Source: Symbioplanes lichenis (GTDB lineage Bacteria > Actinomycetota > Actinomycetes > Mycobacteriales > Micromonosporaceae). From it: 64,000 nt of DNA. The notes beneath the pieces were generated by a model. The model had not been told where the DNA came from. It made no database searches and saw nothing but the letters and a program-made list of their open reading frames with translations. Position 1 is the stretch's first letter. The number at the start of each line of letters is the position of its first letter. The stretch covers positions 558,001 through 622,000 of the forward strand of contig NZ_JAUZQD010000001.1 in NCBI RefSeq assembly GCF_030709675.1, written 5' to 3'. A program made the position numbers and the translations under genes. Positions 51,113 to 63,272 of this stretch are shown in pieces.

Positions 51113-52435
51113 TCAGCGGGCGACGCCCACCACCGCCCAGCGGGATCCGCGCCACCGGATGAGCAGCGCCACCAGCCGGACGAGGGTGAACGCCGCCAGC
51201 CCGGCCCAGATGCCGGGCAGCCCCCAGGCGAAGGCGTGCGCGAGCCAGATCAGCGGCAGGAAGCCGCCCAGCGCCCCGATCAGCGTCATCGTGCGCAGAT
51301 AGCCGACGTCGCCCGCCCCGATCAGCACCCCGTCGAGCGCGTAGACCACGCCGGCGAAGGGCAGCATCGCCACGAACCACGGCCACACGACGGCGGCCTG
51401 GTCGTGCACGGCGGCGTCGCTGGTGAAGAGCTGCGGGATCACGCCGGCGCCGGCTGCTGCGAGCCCGGCGAAGGCCACTCCGGCGATGCCACCCACGAGG
51501 GTGACGCGGCGGGCGACCTCCCGGGCGGCGGTGATGTCGCCGGCGCCGAGGGCCGCACCGACCAGCGACTGGGCGGCGATGGCGACCGCGTCGAGGGCCA
51601 GGGCGGCGAAGAACCACAGCTGGAGGGCGATCTGGTGGGCGCCGACGGCGGCGACGCCGAAGCGGGCCGCCACCGCGGTCGCGGACAGCCAGCACGCCTG
51701 GAACGCCGCGCCGCGGATGAGCAGGTCGCGGCCCAGGACGAGCTGGTTGCCGATGACGGCGGGGACCGGGCGCAGGGGCGCGCGCTCGCGGACGACGGCC
51801 CACAGGAAGAGGCCGCCGGACACCGTCTGGGCGACCACGTTGGCGACGGCCGAGCCCTCGAGGCCCCAGCCGGCGCCGTAGACGAGCAGCGGGCACAGGG
51901 CGGCCGACAGCACGTTGGCGCCGAGCACGAACCACAGCGGGCGCCGGGTGTCCTGCACGCCGCGCATCCAGCCGTTGCCCGCCGCGGCGAGCAGCAGGCC
52001 GGGCACGCCGAGGACGGCGATGCGCAGCCACGTCTCGGCGGAGCGGGCGGCTTCGGGGTCACTCGCGAGCGCGCGGGCCAGCGGACCGGCGAACACCTGC
52101 GCCAGGACCACCAGCACGAGCGCCGTGATCAGCGCCAGCCAGGAGGCTTGGACGCCTTCGGACACCGCACCCGTACGGTCGCCGGCCCCGAACCGGCGCG
52201 CGGCGCGACCGGTCGTCCCGTACGCCATCAGTGTCCCGAACCACACGGCCAGCGACATGACCGTGCCGCCGACAGCGACCGCGGCCAGCGGAAGGCGGCC
52301 CAGGTGACCGACGACCGCGGTGTCGACCAGCACGTAGAGCGGCTCGGCGGCCAGCACCACCAGCGCGGGCAGGGCGAGGCCGGCGATGCGGCGGGTCAGC
52401 GTGGCGTCGGCGGTCCTCGCGGCGGACGGGCTCAT
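51113..52435 (-). CDS. MATE/DinF-family efflux transporter
   Basis: This 440-residue protein has about twelve membrane helices in two halves, with the MATE/DinF-like opening AGLALPALVVLAAEPLYVLVDTAVVGHLG and a second half with QLVLGRDLLIRGAAFQAC. DinF in mycobacteria occupies this same position between the DHH gene and truB, so the placement is ancestral. It probably exports cationic or oxidised compounds by H+ or Na+ antiport; the substrate is unknown. Confidence 0.92.
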   Translation of the reverse strand: MSPSAARTADATLTRRIAGLALPALVVLAAEPLYVLVDTAVVGHLGRLPLAAVAVGGTVMSLAVWFGTLMAYGTTGRAARRFGAGDRTGAVSEGVQASWLALITALVLVVLAQVFAGPLARALASDPEAARSAETWLRIAVLGVPGLLLAAAGNGWMRGVQDTRRPLWFVLGANVLSAALCPLLVYGAGWGLEGSAVANVVAQTVSGGLFLWAVVRERAPLRPVPAVIGNQLVLGRDLLIRGAAFQACWLSATAVAARFGVAAVGAHQIALQLWFFAALALDAVAIAAQSLVGAALGAGDITAAREVARRVTLVGGIAGVAFAGLAAAGAGVIPQLFTSDAAVHDQAAVVWPWFVAMLPFAGVVYALDGVLIGAGDVGYLRTMTLIGALGGFLPLIWLAHAFAWGLPGIWAGLAAFTLVRLVALLIRWRGSRWAVVGVAR

Positions 52436-52496
52436 GAGTGCTCATGATGCCCGCCCGACCGTAAGGAGCGCAACGCAGCTCGGTGGTTACCGAACC

Positions 52497-52586
52497 TTAC
52501 TGACGCGTGTCGAGCGAGGTCTGCAGGGCGCGGCGGGCCTGCTCGCGCGGGTCGTCGGACGGCGGGGGCTTGGGCTTCGCGGCCAT
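52497..52586 (-). CDS. 29-residue conserved-looking small protein
   Basis: An ATG at 52586 opens a 29-codon frame, MAAKPKPPPSDDPREQARR continuing to a QTSLDTRQ end, with AGGAAGG ten or so bases before the start. The sequence is charged, proline-rich at the start and helix-prone later. I do not recognise a named family. It is too short for normal gene callers but has a good ribosome-binding site and sits between two core genes. Evidence for coding is the RBS and protein-like composition. Confidence 0.55.
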   Translation of the reverse strand: MAAKPKPPPSDDPREQARRALQTSLDTRQ

Positions 52587-52728
52587 GACAAGGGTCCTTC
52601 CTGGACAGGATCGGGTCGAGCGGGCCCCGCGGGACCGGCCCGGGGTTTCCGGGCGGTGGCGCGCGGCGCGGCGCGAGAAGCGCGGCTCGAGGTCTTCACC
52701 GCCGGCCAGGGTTGTGACCGTGCAAAAA

Positions 52729-52759
52729 CCTAACTTCCGTTCACCCAAACTATCGTTCA
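52729..52759. promoter_or_regulatory. Direct repeats upstream of the small protein gene
   Basis: CCTAACTTCCGTTCA (52729-52743) and CCAAACTATCGTTCA (52745-52759) match at 12 of 15 positions with 16-base spacing, in a short AT-rich island about 145 bp upstream of the small ORF. On the minus strand they read TGAACGGAAGTTAGG and TGAACGATAGTTTGG. They could be a regulator site or promoter duplication; function is unknown. Confidence 0.35.
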
Positions 52760-52804
52760 ATCCCGGTCCCTGCGCAGTCGGTCTCACGACTCGGGACGCA
52801 AAAA

Positions 52805-52841
52805 TGGCGGCAGACCAGCCCAGGGGGCCGACCTGCCGCCA
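52805..52841 (-). terminator. Rho-independent terminator after nusA-infB cluster
   Basis: TGGCGGCAG (52805-52813) and CTGCCGCCA (52833-52841) form a 9-bp stem, with a GC-rich internal loop that can itself pair. On the minus strand it is followed by TTTTTGC. It begins 14 bases past the DHH stop. The U-tract makes this one of the clearest terminators in the window. Confidence 0.8.
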
Positions 52842-52854
52842 CTTAATGTAACGA

Positions 52855-53901
52855 CTAGGTTACCGAGCGTTGATCCAGTTGGGCCCGGACGGTGGCCATC
52901 ACGTCGTCCGGCGTGCCGTGCCCGGTGAAGCCCGCCGCGAGCCGGTGCCCGCCGCCGCCGAGCGCCATGGCGACCGCGCTGACGTCGACCGCCCCCTTGC
53001 TGCGCAGCGAGACGGCCCACTCCTCGGGGCCGGTCTGCTTCACGACGACCGACACGTCGGCCTCCGCCACGCAGCGGACCGGGTCGATCAGGGCGTCCAG
53101 CACGTACGGCTGCTGGCCGTGCCGGGCCAGGTCGTCGAGCGTCGCGTACGTCCACACGAGCCCCAGGCCGCCCACGGCCCCCGGCTCCAGCTCGGCCCGG
53201 GCGAGCGCGTCGGCGAACAGTTTCGTCGCCCCGAAGGGCCGGGTGTCGAAGACCCGCCGCGAGATGTCCCCCGGCCGCAGCCCCGTCGCCAGCAGCCGCG
53301 CCGCCAGCTCGTGCACCCGCGGGGTGGTCATGTCGAAGCGGAACGAGCCCGTGTCCGTGGTGAGCGCGATGTAGAGGCACTCCGCGATCTCCCGGTCGAG
53401 CGGGACGCCCAGCCGGTCGAGCAGCTCCACCGCCACCACCGAGGTGGCCGCCGCGAACGGGTCGACGAGACGCACGTCACCGAAGCCGGTGTTCGTGGCG
53501 TGATGGTCCAGCACCACGCAGGTGCCGGGACCGGCGAGCCGGGCGGCGAGGGGACCCATCCGGGACTCCGCCGCCACGTCGAAGACCAGCAGCAGGTCGG
53601 GCTCGGCGTACGCCTCGGCCTCGGGCACCAGCAGCTCCAGGCCGGGCATGCCGGCAAAGGGGCCGGGGACGTCGAACGGGCCCGGGAAGGACGCCCGCAG
53701 CTCGCGGACGCCGAGTGCGCGCAGGCCCAGCCCGAAACCGAGCATGCTGCCGAGCGCGTCCCCGTCCGGGTTCACGTGACAGACGAGCTGAACCCGGGCA
53801 TCGGGGGCGAGACCCCGGACCGCCGCCACGGCGGCGGCCCAGTCGTCCTCGGCGATCCCGGGCCCGGCGGCGAGGGAGGGGCCGGCGACCGTGTCGGTCA
53901 C
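52855..53901 (-). CDS. DHH/DHHA1 phosphoesterase (NrnA-like oligoribonuclease / pAp phosphatase)
   Basis: This 348-residue protein has the DHH motif CHVNPDGDALGS and VLDHHATN, and a C-terminal DHHA1 GGGGHRLAAG. NrnA-type enzymes degrade nano-RNAs, c-di-nucleotide linear products and pAp. It overlaps rbfA by GTGA (start 53901), so it is co-translated. Its place next to rbfA is conserved. Confidence 0.93.
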   Translation of the reverse strand: MTDTVAGPSLAAGPGIAEDDWAAAVAAVRGLAPDARVQLVCHVNPDGDALGSMLGFGLGLRALGVRELRASFPGPFDVPGPFAGMPGLELLVPEAEAYAEPDLLLVFDVAAESRMGPLAARLAGPGTCVVLDHHATNTGFGDVRLVDPFAAATSVVAVELLDRLGVPLDREIAECLYIALTTDTGSFRFDMTTPRVHELAARLLATGLRPGDISRRVFDTRPFGATKLFADALARAELEPGAVGGLGLVWTYATLDDLARHGQQPYVLDALIDPVRCVAEADVSVVVKQTGPEEWAVSLRSKGAVDVSAVAMALGGGGHRLAAGFTGHGTPDDVMATVRAQLDQRSVT

Positions 53902-54365
53902 CGATTCTCCTCGGCGCCCACCCGCTCGTCCGCGTCGTCCTCGTCCTCGTCGGCGTCGCTCTTGTAGGGGTCGGCGTCGCCCGCGTACTGCTTGCCCGCC
54001 GCCAGCCGCTGCACCTCGGCGTCCCGGTGCCGCGCCGCCGCCAGCAGGTCGTCGATCTCCTTGGCGTGGTCCTGCACGTTGTCCAGGACGAACGTGAGGC
54101 TCGGCGAATGCCGCAGCCCGAGGGCGTGGCCCACCCGGCTGCGCAGCATGCCCTTGGCGCTCTCCAGCGCCGCCGCCGTCGAGGCCTGCTCGGTCGGGTC
54201 GCCGAGGACGGTGTAGAACACCTGCGCGTCACGCAGGTCCCCGGTGATCCGGGCGTCCGTCACGGTCAGCATGCCGAGGCGGGGGTCCTTGAGCTCGCGC
54301 ACCAGCGAGGCCACCAGCTCCTTCACCCGCTCCGCGTGCCGCCGCGTCTTGGCCGGGTCCGACAT
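53898..54365 (-). CDS. rbfA: 30S ribosome-binding factor A
   Basis: This 155-residue protein starts at ATG 54365 after GGAGGTG. It has the RbfA core: RTRRHAERVKELVASLVR-type helix (KTRRHAERVKELVASLVREL), VTVTDARITGDLRDAQVF, and LRHSPSLTFVLDNVQDHAKEID. It assists 16S 5' end maturation and cold adaptation. The C-terminal tail is strongly acidic (DADEDEDDADE). Confidence 0.95.
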   Translation of the reverse strand: MSDPAKTRRHAERVKELVASLVRELKDPRLGMLTVTDARITGDLRDAQVFYTVLGDPTEQASTAAALESAKGMLRSRVGHALGLRHSPSLTFVLDNVQDHAKEIDDLLAAARHRDAEVQRLAAGKQYAGDADPYKSDADEDEDDADERVGAEENR

Positions 54366-54476
54366 AACGCCCACCTCCGACAACCGTGCCTGCGGGGATC
54401 CGGTTCCCCCGCCCAACTCCCGAAGCCTACCCAGGCAGCCCGGGCCCCGAACGCGCCCCCGACCCCAGGGCTGTCC

Positions 54477-54770
54477 CTAGTCCTCGTCGCCGTACAGCCG
54501 CCGCTTGACCGACAGCAGCTCGATCTCGGGACGCCCGGCGACCTGGTTCTCACAGGTGTCGACGACGGCCCGGGCCTGGGCGGGCTCGGCGGCCACCACG
54601 GCGACCCCGATCTGGGCCCGCCCGTAGAGGTCGTGCATGCCCACCTCGGCCGCGCTGACCTCGAACTTCTTCAGCATCGCGAGGATGGGCCGGACATAGG
54701 AGCGCTTCTGCTTCAAGGTGCGCGAGTCACCCGGCAGGAGCAGGTCGAAGATCGCAGTCTCGGTGTACAT
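54477..54770 (-). CDS. DUF503/YlxP family protein
   Basis: This 97-residue protein has the YlxP pattern (AIFDLLLPGDSRTLKQKRSYVRPILAML; AEVGMHDLYGRAQIGVAVVA). It is conserved between infB and rbfA in many bacteria. A ribosome-assembly role is suspected, but its function is unproven. It is 111 bp from rbfA. Confidence 0.9.
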   Translation of the reverse strand: MYTETAIFDLLLPGDSRTLKQKRSYVRPILAMLKKFEVSAAEVGMHDLYGRAQIGVAVVAAEPAQARAVVDTCENQVAGRPEIELLSVKRRLYGDED

Positions 54771-54812
54771 CAGCGAGCAGCGTACGCCCGGCGACGCACG
54801 CGAACACCTGAG

Positions 54813-55832
54813 TTACGCGCGGGCCACGATGACGTCGCGCTCGATGCCCTGGTCGACGCGGTGGCTCAGGTCCTCGTGGGCGACCGGCTCGAGCCCGTTG
54901 GCCCGCAGGATGTCCTCGGCCAGCTCCCGCTTCGCGACCTTGGTGTTCCACGACAGCCCCATGGCGCCGCCGGGACGCAGCAACGTCACCCACTCGGGCA
55001 CCGCGCGCTCGAGCAGGTCGAGCGGGCTGCGCCGGATGCCGCCGGCGTCGTCGTAGCTGCCGTGCGCGACGCCGTACGGGAGGTCCGCCACGATGACGTC
55101 CGCGCAGTTCGGCCGGAGCAGTCCGTCGAGCTGGGTGGTGTCGGCCTGGATCAGCGTGACCTTCTGGATGTCGCCGGCCTTGTGATCTTCCTTGCTGGCC
55201 GCCAGCGTCACCTCGAGCCGCCGCGCCGCCCGGCGTCCCTGCCGCCGCACGGGCACCAGGTCGGCGGTGTGCTTGAGCCGCTTGCGCTTGAGCCAGGTCT
55301 GCAGGAACAGCTTGTACGCCTCCACGTCCTTGCCGTCGATCTCGATGCCGAGCCCGTCGTAGCCGTACATCAGGGCCTGGTTGAGCGTCGTCCCGCGCCC
55401 GGCCAGCGGGTCGCAGACGGTGAGCCGGGCATTGAGCATGCGCCCGGCCGACGCGGAGGCCAGCAGCGCGAGATTGAGCACGAGCTTGGTGAACTGCTCG
55501 TTGGTCTTGCCCGCGTACTTGGGGATCGTGATCAGGTCGCTGTCGTAGCGGGCCAGCGGGGTCAGCGTGACCGGGCGCAGCAGCTCGTCGGGCAGCAGCT
55601 CGAAGAGCGCGTAGCCCGAGGAGAGGTTCGACAGCAGCGCGACGTCCCGGGGCTCCAGCACGCCCTCGAAGGTCACGTAGCCGACGCCGCCGATGGTCGC
55701 CTCCGCGACGTCCGTGAGCGGCGTGGTCAGCGCCCCGGAGAAGGCGGCGAGCTCCGCGCGGGTGAGGCGGCCGGCCTGATCGGCGTAGACGCGGTTGGCG
55801 GAGGGGGCGAGCAGCAGGGCGTAGCGGGACAT
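54813..55832 (-). CDS. TRM11-like RNA methyltransferase
   Basis: This 339-residue protein has an N-terminal domain (about 1-110, THUMP-like position unclear) and a SAM methyltransferase domain with CDPLAGRGTTLNQALMYG (motif I) and ADLPYG (the N6/N2-type catalytic motif). TRM11-family enzymes methylate guanine-10 in tRNA. It lies between infB and ylxP, separated from infB by a strong hairpin. RNA target is inferred. Confidence 0.87.
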   Translation of the reverse strand: MSRYALLLAPSANRVYADQAGRLTRAELAAFSGALTTPLTDVAEATIGGVGYVTFEGVLEPRDVALLSNLSSGYALFELLPDELLRPVTLTPLARYDSDLITIPKYAGKTNEQFTKLVLNLALLASASAGRMLNARLTVCDPLAGRGTTLNQALMYGYDGLGIEIDGKDVEAYKLFLQTWLKRKRLKHTADLVPVRRQGRRAARRLEVTLAASKEDHKAGDIQKVTLIQADTTQLDGLLRPNCADVIVADLPYGVAHGSYDDAGGIRRSPLDLLERAVPEWVTLLRPGGAMGLSWNTKVAKRELAEDILRANGLEPVAHEDLSHRVDQGIERDVIVARA

Positions 55833-55849
55833 CTGAGTAGTAAAGACAA

Positions 55850-55879
55850 CGGCCCCCGGTGCTGTCGCACCGGGGGCCG
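55850..55879 (-). terminator. Strong hairpin between infB and TRM11-like gene
   Basis: CGGCCCCCGGTGC (55850-55862) and GCACCGGGGGCCG (55867-55879) form a perfect 13-bp stem with a TGTC tetraloop. It starts 24 bases past the infB stop. Downstream on the minus strand is only a weak T-run (TTGTCTTT). It may terminate or attenuate readthrough into the TRM11-like gene. Confidence 0.75.
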
Positions 55880-55902
55880 CCGCTTGTCTCAGCCTCGCGT
55901 CA

Positions 55903-59028
<3,126 letters not shown>

Positions 59029-59160
59029 TGCACTCCTCACTTCGAGGCCGTGCGAGTGCGAACCCGCAGCGACCTCACTCGTGCACTAGAAGCCTGGTCA
59101 TTTCAGGGACTTCATCGTGTGCTCATGTCGGTCGTCCTACCTTGCTGGGTCGTGACGGGG

Positions 59161-59445
59161 CTACGACGCCTCGTCATCGGTTGTTCCGTGCGGCGGGGCC
59201 GCACGGATGTGCTCGGCAAGCTGCCCGGTGTCAGCAACGCCGGAGAGACGCAACGCACGCCCGAAGGCGCGTCGCCGCTCCGCTTGCGCGAAGCAAGCCG
59301 GATCGGGGTGCAAATGTGCACCCCGCCCCGGCAGCCGGCGGTCCGGATCAGGCTGAAGCCGGAGGGAATCCCCCGCTTCCACCGCAACGAACCGCAGCAG
59401 ATGGGAGGCCGGAGCGCGCATGCGACAACCGATGCAGGTGCGCAC
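59161..59445 (-). CDS. ylxR: YlxR (RnpM) family RNA-binding protein
   Basis: This roughly 94-residue protein starts at GTG 59445 (RTCIGCRMRAPASHLLRFVA), downstream of TGAGG; an ATG at 59520 is possible but extends into nusA and has no better site. The CIGCR motif and PGRGAHLHPDPACFAQAERRRAF region match DUF448/YlxR. YlxR binds RNase P RNA and modulates its activity in Bacillus. It sits between nusA and infB, the canonical location. Confidence 0.88.
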   Translation of the reverse strand: MRTCIGCRMRAPASHLLRFVAVEAGDSLRLQPDPDRRLPGRGAHLHPDPACFAQAERRRAFGRALRLSGVADTGQLAEHIRAAPPHGTTDDEAS

Positions 59446-59497
59446 CGGACCGGCCTCAGAAAAGTCTACTCCTCGGACGCGGCTTTCGCGTATCCGG

Positions 59498-60514
59498 TCA
59501 GCTTCCGGTCTCGGCGGCATCCCGCTCCGCGGCCGAGGCCGGCTCGTTGTCGGGGCGGATGTCGATGCGCCAGCCGGTCAGCCGCGCGGCCAGCCGGGCG
59601 TTCTGCCCCTCCCGGCCGATCGCGAGCGACAGCTGGAAGTCCGGCACGGTCACCCGGGCCGTCCGCGAGGCCAGGTCGACGACCTCCACCCGCAACGCCT
59701 TCGCAGGTGAGAGGGCATTTCCGACGAACTGCGCGGGGTCGTCCGACCAGTCGATGATGTCGATCTTCTCGCCGTGCAGCTCGCTCATCACGGCCCGGAC
59801 GCGCTGGCCCATCGGTCCGATGCAGGCGCCCTTGGCATTGACGCCGGCCACCGTCGAGCGGACCGCGATCTTCGTACGGTGACCTGCCTCACGGGCGATC
59901 GCCGCGATCTCGACCACGCCGTCGGCGATCTCCGGCACCTCGAGCGCGAAGAGCTTCTTGACCAGCGCCGGGTGCGACCGGGAGAGGGTGATCTGGGGGC
60001 CGCGGAAGCCCTTGGCCACGTGCACCACGATCGCCCGGATCCGGGACCCGTGGTCGTAGGCCTCCCCCGGCACCTGCTCGGCCTGCGGCAGCACGGCCTC
60101 GAGCTTGCCCAGGTCGACGATGACGATGCCCTTCTCGGCCCGGGCGGCGTCGGCCTGCACGATGCCGGTGACCAGGTCACCGTCGCGGCCGGCGTACTCC
60201 CCGAAGTGGGCCTCGTCGGTCGCCTCGCGCAGCCGCTGCAGGATGACCTGCTTGGCGGTCATGGCGGCGATGCGGCCGAAGTCGTGCGGCGTGTCGTCCC
60301 ACTCGCGCACGATCGCGCCGTCGGCGTCCAGCTCCTGGGCGAAGACCAGGGCCGCGCCGTTCTTGCGGTCGATCTCCACCCGGGCGTGGGCCTCGGCCCC
60401 GTCCGTGTGCCGGTAGGCCGTGAGCAGCGCGGTCTCGATCGCCGCGAGGATCGTGTCGAACGGGATCTCCCGCTCGCGCTCCAGGGCGCGCAGCGCCGCG
60501 AGGTCGATGTTCAC
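59498..60514 (-). CDS. nusA: Transcription termination/antitermination protein NusA
   Basis: This 338-residue protein starts at GTG 60514 ([34 protein letters not shown]), overlapping the rimP stop by GTGA. It has the N-terminal RNAP-binding domain, S1 ([22 protein letters not shown]), KH1 ([22 protein letters not shown]) and KH2 ([23 protein letters not shown]). The C-terminal acidic repeats of E. coli NusA are absent, as in other actinobacteria. It controls pausing and termination. Confidence 0.96.
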   Translation of the reverse strand: MNIDLAALRALEREREIPFDTILAAIETALLTAYRHTDGAEAHARVEIDRKNGAALVFAQELDADGAIVREWDDTPHDFGRIAAMTAKQVILQRLREATDEAHFGEYAGRDGDLVTGIVQADAARAEKGIVIVDLGKLEAVLPQAEQVPGEAYDHGSRIRAIVVHVAKGFRGPQITLSRSHPALVKKLFALEVPEIADGVVEIAAIAREAGHRTKIAVRSTVAGVNAKGACIGPMGQRVRAVMSELHGEKIDIIDWSDDPAQFVGNALSPAKALRVEVVDLASRTARVTVPDFQLSLAIGREGQNARLAARLTGWRIDIRPDNEPASAAERDAAETGS

Positions 60515-61173
60515 TTGTCCTCGCCCTCCCCATCCTCGTCGTCGTCGTCGGTTTCGTCGTCGTCCGCGTCGTCGTCCTCGTCCGCGAAGACCGCCTCGTC
60601 GAGCCGCTTGAACTCGATCTGCACCTTGCCGGGGCCGAGGTCGCCCCACGCGATCTCCTGGGTCTTCCCGTCCACGTCGAGCACCACACCGGTCTCGTCC
60701 GCGGAGGTGACGCGGCCGGTCAGCGACCGGCCCGCGACGTCGGCCGTGACCAGCCGGGTCACGTTGCGCCGCCAGTGCCGGGGCAGGGTCAGCGGCCGGT
60801 CGACGCCGGGCGAGCCCACCTCCAGCTGGTATTCGCCGGCGAGGACCTCGCCGCCGGTCTCCTCGGCCGCGTCGAGCGCGTCCGAGACGGCCCGCGAGAC
60901 GATCGCCACGTCGTCGAGGCTGATGCCGCCGTCGCCGTCCACCAGCACCCGCACCACGTGCCGGCGGCCGGCCCGGGACAGACTGACGTCCTCCAGGTCG
61001 TAACCGGCGGCGACGATCACGGGCTCGATCACCTCGCGGACCCGGGCGCGGGCGGCGACCAGGTCGATGCGGGGCGCCGTGGGCTGCTGCGGCGCGCTGT
61101 CCTCCGCCCGCCCCCGGCCGCTGCCGGGACGGCGGTTCACCGGCCGGGCGCCGGCGCGACCACGCTGCGTCAT
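60511..61173 (-). CDS. rimP: Ribosome maturation factor RimP
   Basis: This 220-residue protein starts at ATG 61173 ([14 protein letters not shown]). The RimP core shows [38 protein letters not shown] and a C-terminal Sm-like domain ([17 protein letters not shown]). The last ~25 residues are almost all Asp/Glu, longer and more acidic than usual. It assists 30S assembly. It is the first gene of the nusA-infB operon; the 287 bp upstream is shared with a divergent lipoprotein gene and holds several GC-rich inverted and direct repeats. Confidence 0.94.
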   Translation of the reverse strand: MTQRGRAGARPVNRRPGSGRGRAEDSAPQQPTAPRIDLVAARARVREVIEPVIVAAGYDLEDVSLSRAGRRHVVRVLVDGDGGISLDDVAIVSRAVSDALDAAEETGGEVLAGEYQLEVGSPGVDRPLTLPRHWRRNVTRLVTADVAGRSLTGRVTSADETGVVLDVDGKTQEIAWGDLGPGKVQIEFKRLDEAVFADEDDDADDDETDDDDEDGEGEDK

Positions 61174-61460
61174 CGGGCCCAACCCTTCTGTCTCACCTGC
61201 GGCGGGTGAAAGGCGCCCGCCGGGAATTCGCCGGGAACACCGGCATGCCACCGGGGCCATCTCCCCGGCGGCTGACGCAGAGCGTAACGCGCCGCGCGAA
61301 GGGCCCGGCCGCCGCCGCACCGATTCCGGCCCCCGGGGGAGCCCGCGAGCACCCCCGGCGGTCGCTCCCGCCGGGACATCGGTCCAGCTCACGACGCGGG
61401 TACGCCTCCCGGCGACACCGTGCGTGTGACTTCATGCGCCGATAGTGTTGACTAGCCTTG

Positions 61461-61907
61461 ATGAACAGACGTCAGCTCCTCGCCGCCGCCGCGGGGACCG
61501 CCGGTGTCACGAGCCTCGCGGGGTGCGGCCTCTTCCGCGACGACCCCGAGCCCGTCCCGCCCCCGGACCCGTTGCAGCCCGTGCTCGACGAGGCACTCGC
61601 GCTCGCGGGGGCGTACGACCGGGCCGTGGTGACCGATCCCACCCAGGCCGGGCGTCTCGCCCCGCTCGCCGGGGACCATCGGGAGCACGCGACGGCGCTG
61701 GCGCAGCTGATCGGTGTGGCCCTCCCCACGTCGGCGGCGGCCTCGAGCGCTCCGGCCGGCGCCGAGACGCTCGCCACATTGCGCAAAGCCGAGCAGGCGG
61801 CGCACAAGACCGCCGTCGCCGCCTGTCTGCAAGCCCCGGCGACGCGGGCCGCCCTGGTGGGCTCGATCGCGGCCGCCCGCGCAACGCACGCGGAGGCCCT
61901 CCGGTGA
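61461..61907 (+). CDS. Small lipoprotein next to DUF4439 gene
   Basis: This 148-residue protein starts at ATG 61461. The N-terminus MNRRQLLAAAAGTAGVTSLAGC is a lipoprotein signal with a lipobox (LAGC) and a twin-arginine-like NRRQLL. The mature part is helical and Ala-rich, with DHREHATALAQLIG resembling half of a ferritin-like bundle. Its stop overlaps the next gene start by GTGA. The pair is conserved next to rimP in actinobacteria as far as I know. Function is unknown. Confidence 0.8.
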   Translation: MNRRQLLAAAAGTAGVTSLAGCGLFRDDPEPVPPPDPLQPVLDEALALAGAYDRAVVTDPTQAGRLAPLAGDHREHATALAQLIGVALPTSAAASSAPAGAETLATLRKAEQAAHKTAVAACLQAPATRAALVGSIAAARATHAEALR

Positions 61908-62329
61908 GCGCCGAGCTGGCGGCGGCCCTCGCGGCCGAGGAGGCGGCGATCTACGCGTACGGAGTCCTCGGCGTCAAGCTGACCGCCGAGGCCGAGCGGA
62001 CCGAGGCCCGCGCCGCCCAGGAGAAGCACCGCGCCCGCCGCGACCTGCTCGTGGCGAAGCTGGCCGCGCTCAAGGCGAGCACCGCGCCCGCCCCGGCCGG
62101 TTACGAGCTGCCCTTCCCGGTGACCGACCCGGCGAGCGCCCGGAAGCTGGCGACCCAGGTGGAGGACGGCGTCGCCCAGGCGTGGCGGGCCGTGCTGCCC
62201 GTCGCCGAGGGCGGCGACCGGTCGACGGCCCTGAGCGCGCTGACCGACGCCGCCGTGCAGGCCACCCGCTGGCGCCGCCTCGACCAGGCCAGCCCGGTGA
62301 CACTGACCTGGCCCGGGCGCCCCTCCTAG
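61904..62329 (+). CDS. DUF4439 ferritin-like domain protein
   Basis: This 141-residue protein starts at GTG 61904 ([25 protein letters not shown]). It has the DUF4439 ferritin-like bundle: paired EEAAIYAYG and [10 protein letters not shown] motifs and a C-terminal QATRWRRL. Ferritin-like proteins often bind di-metal centres, but only some ligands (Glu, His) are evident. It is co-translated with the upstream lipoprotein. The 3' end overlaps map by four bases. Confidence 0.85.
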   Translation: MSAELAAALAAEEAAIYAYGVLGVKLTAEAERTEARAAQEKHRARRDLLVAKLAALKASTAPAPAGYELPFPVTDPASARKLATQVEDGVAQAWRAVLPVAEGGDRSTALSALTDAAVQATRWRRLDQASPVTLTWPGRPS

Positions 62330-63183
62330 GGCAGCGTCAGGATCTCGTAGCCGTCGTCGGTCACCACGAGCGTGTGCTCGAACTGCGCCGTCCACTTGCG
62401 GTCCTTGGTCACGACGGTCCAGCCGTCGCGCCACATCTCCCACTCGTGGGTGCCCAGGGTGATCATCGGCTCGATGGTGAAGGTCATCCCGGGCTCCATG
62501 ACCGTGTCGAGCCGCGGGTTGTCGTAGTGCGGGATGTAGAGCCCGCTGTGAAAGGTCTCGCCGATGCCGTGCCCGGTGAAGTCGCGCACCACGCCGTAGC
62601 CGAAGCGCTTCGCGTAGGCCTCGATGACCCGCCCGACGGCGTTGATCGGCCGGCCCGGCGCCACCGCCCGGATGCCGCGCATCATCGCCTCGTGGGTCCG
62701 CTCGACGAGCAGACGGGCCTCCTCGCTCACCTCCCCGACCAGGAAGGTGGCGTCGGTGTCCCCGTGCACACCCCCGATGAAGGCGGTGACGTCGACGTTG
62801 ATGATGTCGCCGTCGGAGAGCACCGTGGTGTCCGGGATGCCGTGACAGATGACCTCGTTGAGCGACGTGCACGACGACTTCGGGAAGCCCTTGTAGCCCA
62901 GCGTCGACGGGTAGGCACCGTGGTCGATCAGGAACTCGTGCACCACCCGGTCGATCTCGTCCGTGGTCACGCCGGGCTTGCAGTGCTCCCCGGCGAGCTG
63001 GGTGGCCTGGGCCGCGAGCCGGCCCGCGACGCGCATCTTCTCGATCGTCTCCGGCGTCTGCACGTGCGAGCCGCGCCACTCTTTCGGGCGCTTCTTGCCG
63101 ACGTATTCGGGACGGGCGATCGAGGACGGCACCGACCGCCAGGGCGAGACTTTTCCCGGGGTCAGCGGGGCGCGAACGGTCAT
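62326..63183 (-). CDS. map: Methionine aminopeptidase type I
   Basis: This 285-residue protein has the five metal ligands in expected contexts: [19 protein letters not shown] (Asp-Asp), GHGIGETFH (His), TIEPM (Glu) and QFEHTLVV (Glu). The N-terminal extension is short and contains [15 protein letters not shown], usual for the actinobacterial MapA/MapB group. It removes the initiator methionine. A TAGTCT element lies six bases before ATG 63183, suggesting a leaderless transcript. Confidence 0.96.
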   Translation of the reverse strand: MTVRAPLTPGKVSPWRSVPSSIARPEYVGKKRPKEWRGSHVQTPETIEKMRVAGRLAAQATQLAGEHCKPGVTTDEIDRVVHEFLIDHGAYPSTLGYKGFPKSSCTSLNEVICHGIPDTTVLSDGDIINVDVTAFIGGVHGDTDATFLVGEVSEEARLLVERTHEAMMRGIRAVAPGRPINAVGRVIEAYAKRFGYGVVRDFTGHGIGETFHSGLYIPHYDNPRLDTVMEPGMTFTIEPMITLGTHEWEMWRDGWTVVTKDRKWTAQFEHTLVVTDDGYEILTLP

Positions 63184-63234
63184 ACCGCCAGACTAGCTCC
63201 GCGCCCGGGCGGCCCGGCCGGGACCGCACACCGG

Positions 63235-63263
63235 TTGTTGCCGCTCCTGGGCGCCTGTGTAAT
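63235..63263 (+). promoter_or_regulatory. Predicted promoter of the STAS gene
   Basis: TTGTTG (63235-63240) and TGTAAT (63258-63263) are separated by 17 bases, nine bases before the GTG at 63273. They match a vegetative-type promoter and imply a nearly leaderless transcript. The assignment is by pattern only. Confidence 0.5.
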
Positions 63264-63272
63264 CGTGTCAGC

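Noticed and set aside
50208..52031. 607-residue truB fusion protein
   Set aside because: The N-terminal half is antisense-like shadow of the MATE gene in another frame. TruB proper begins at GTG 51089.
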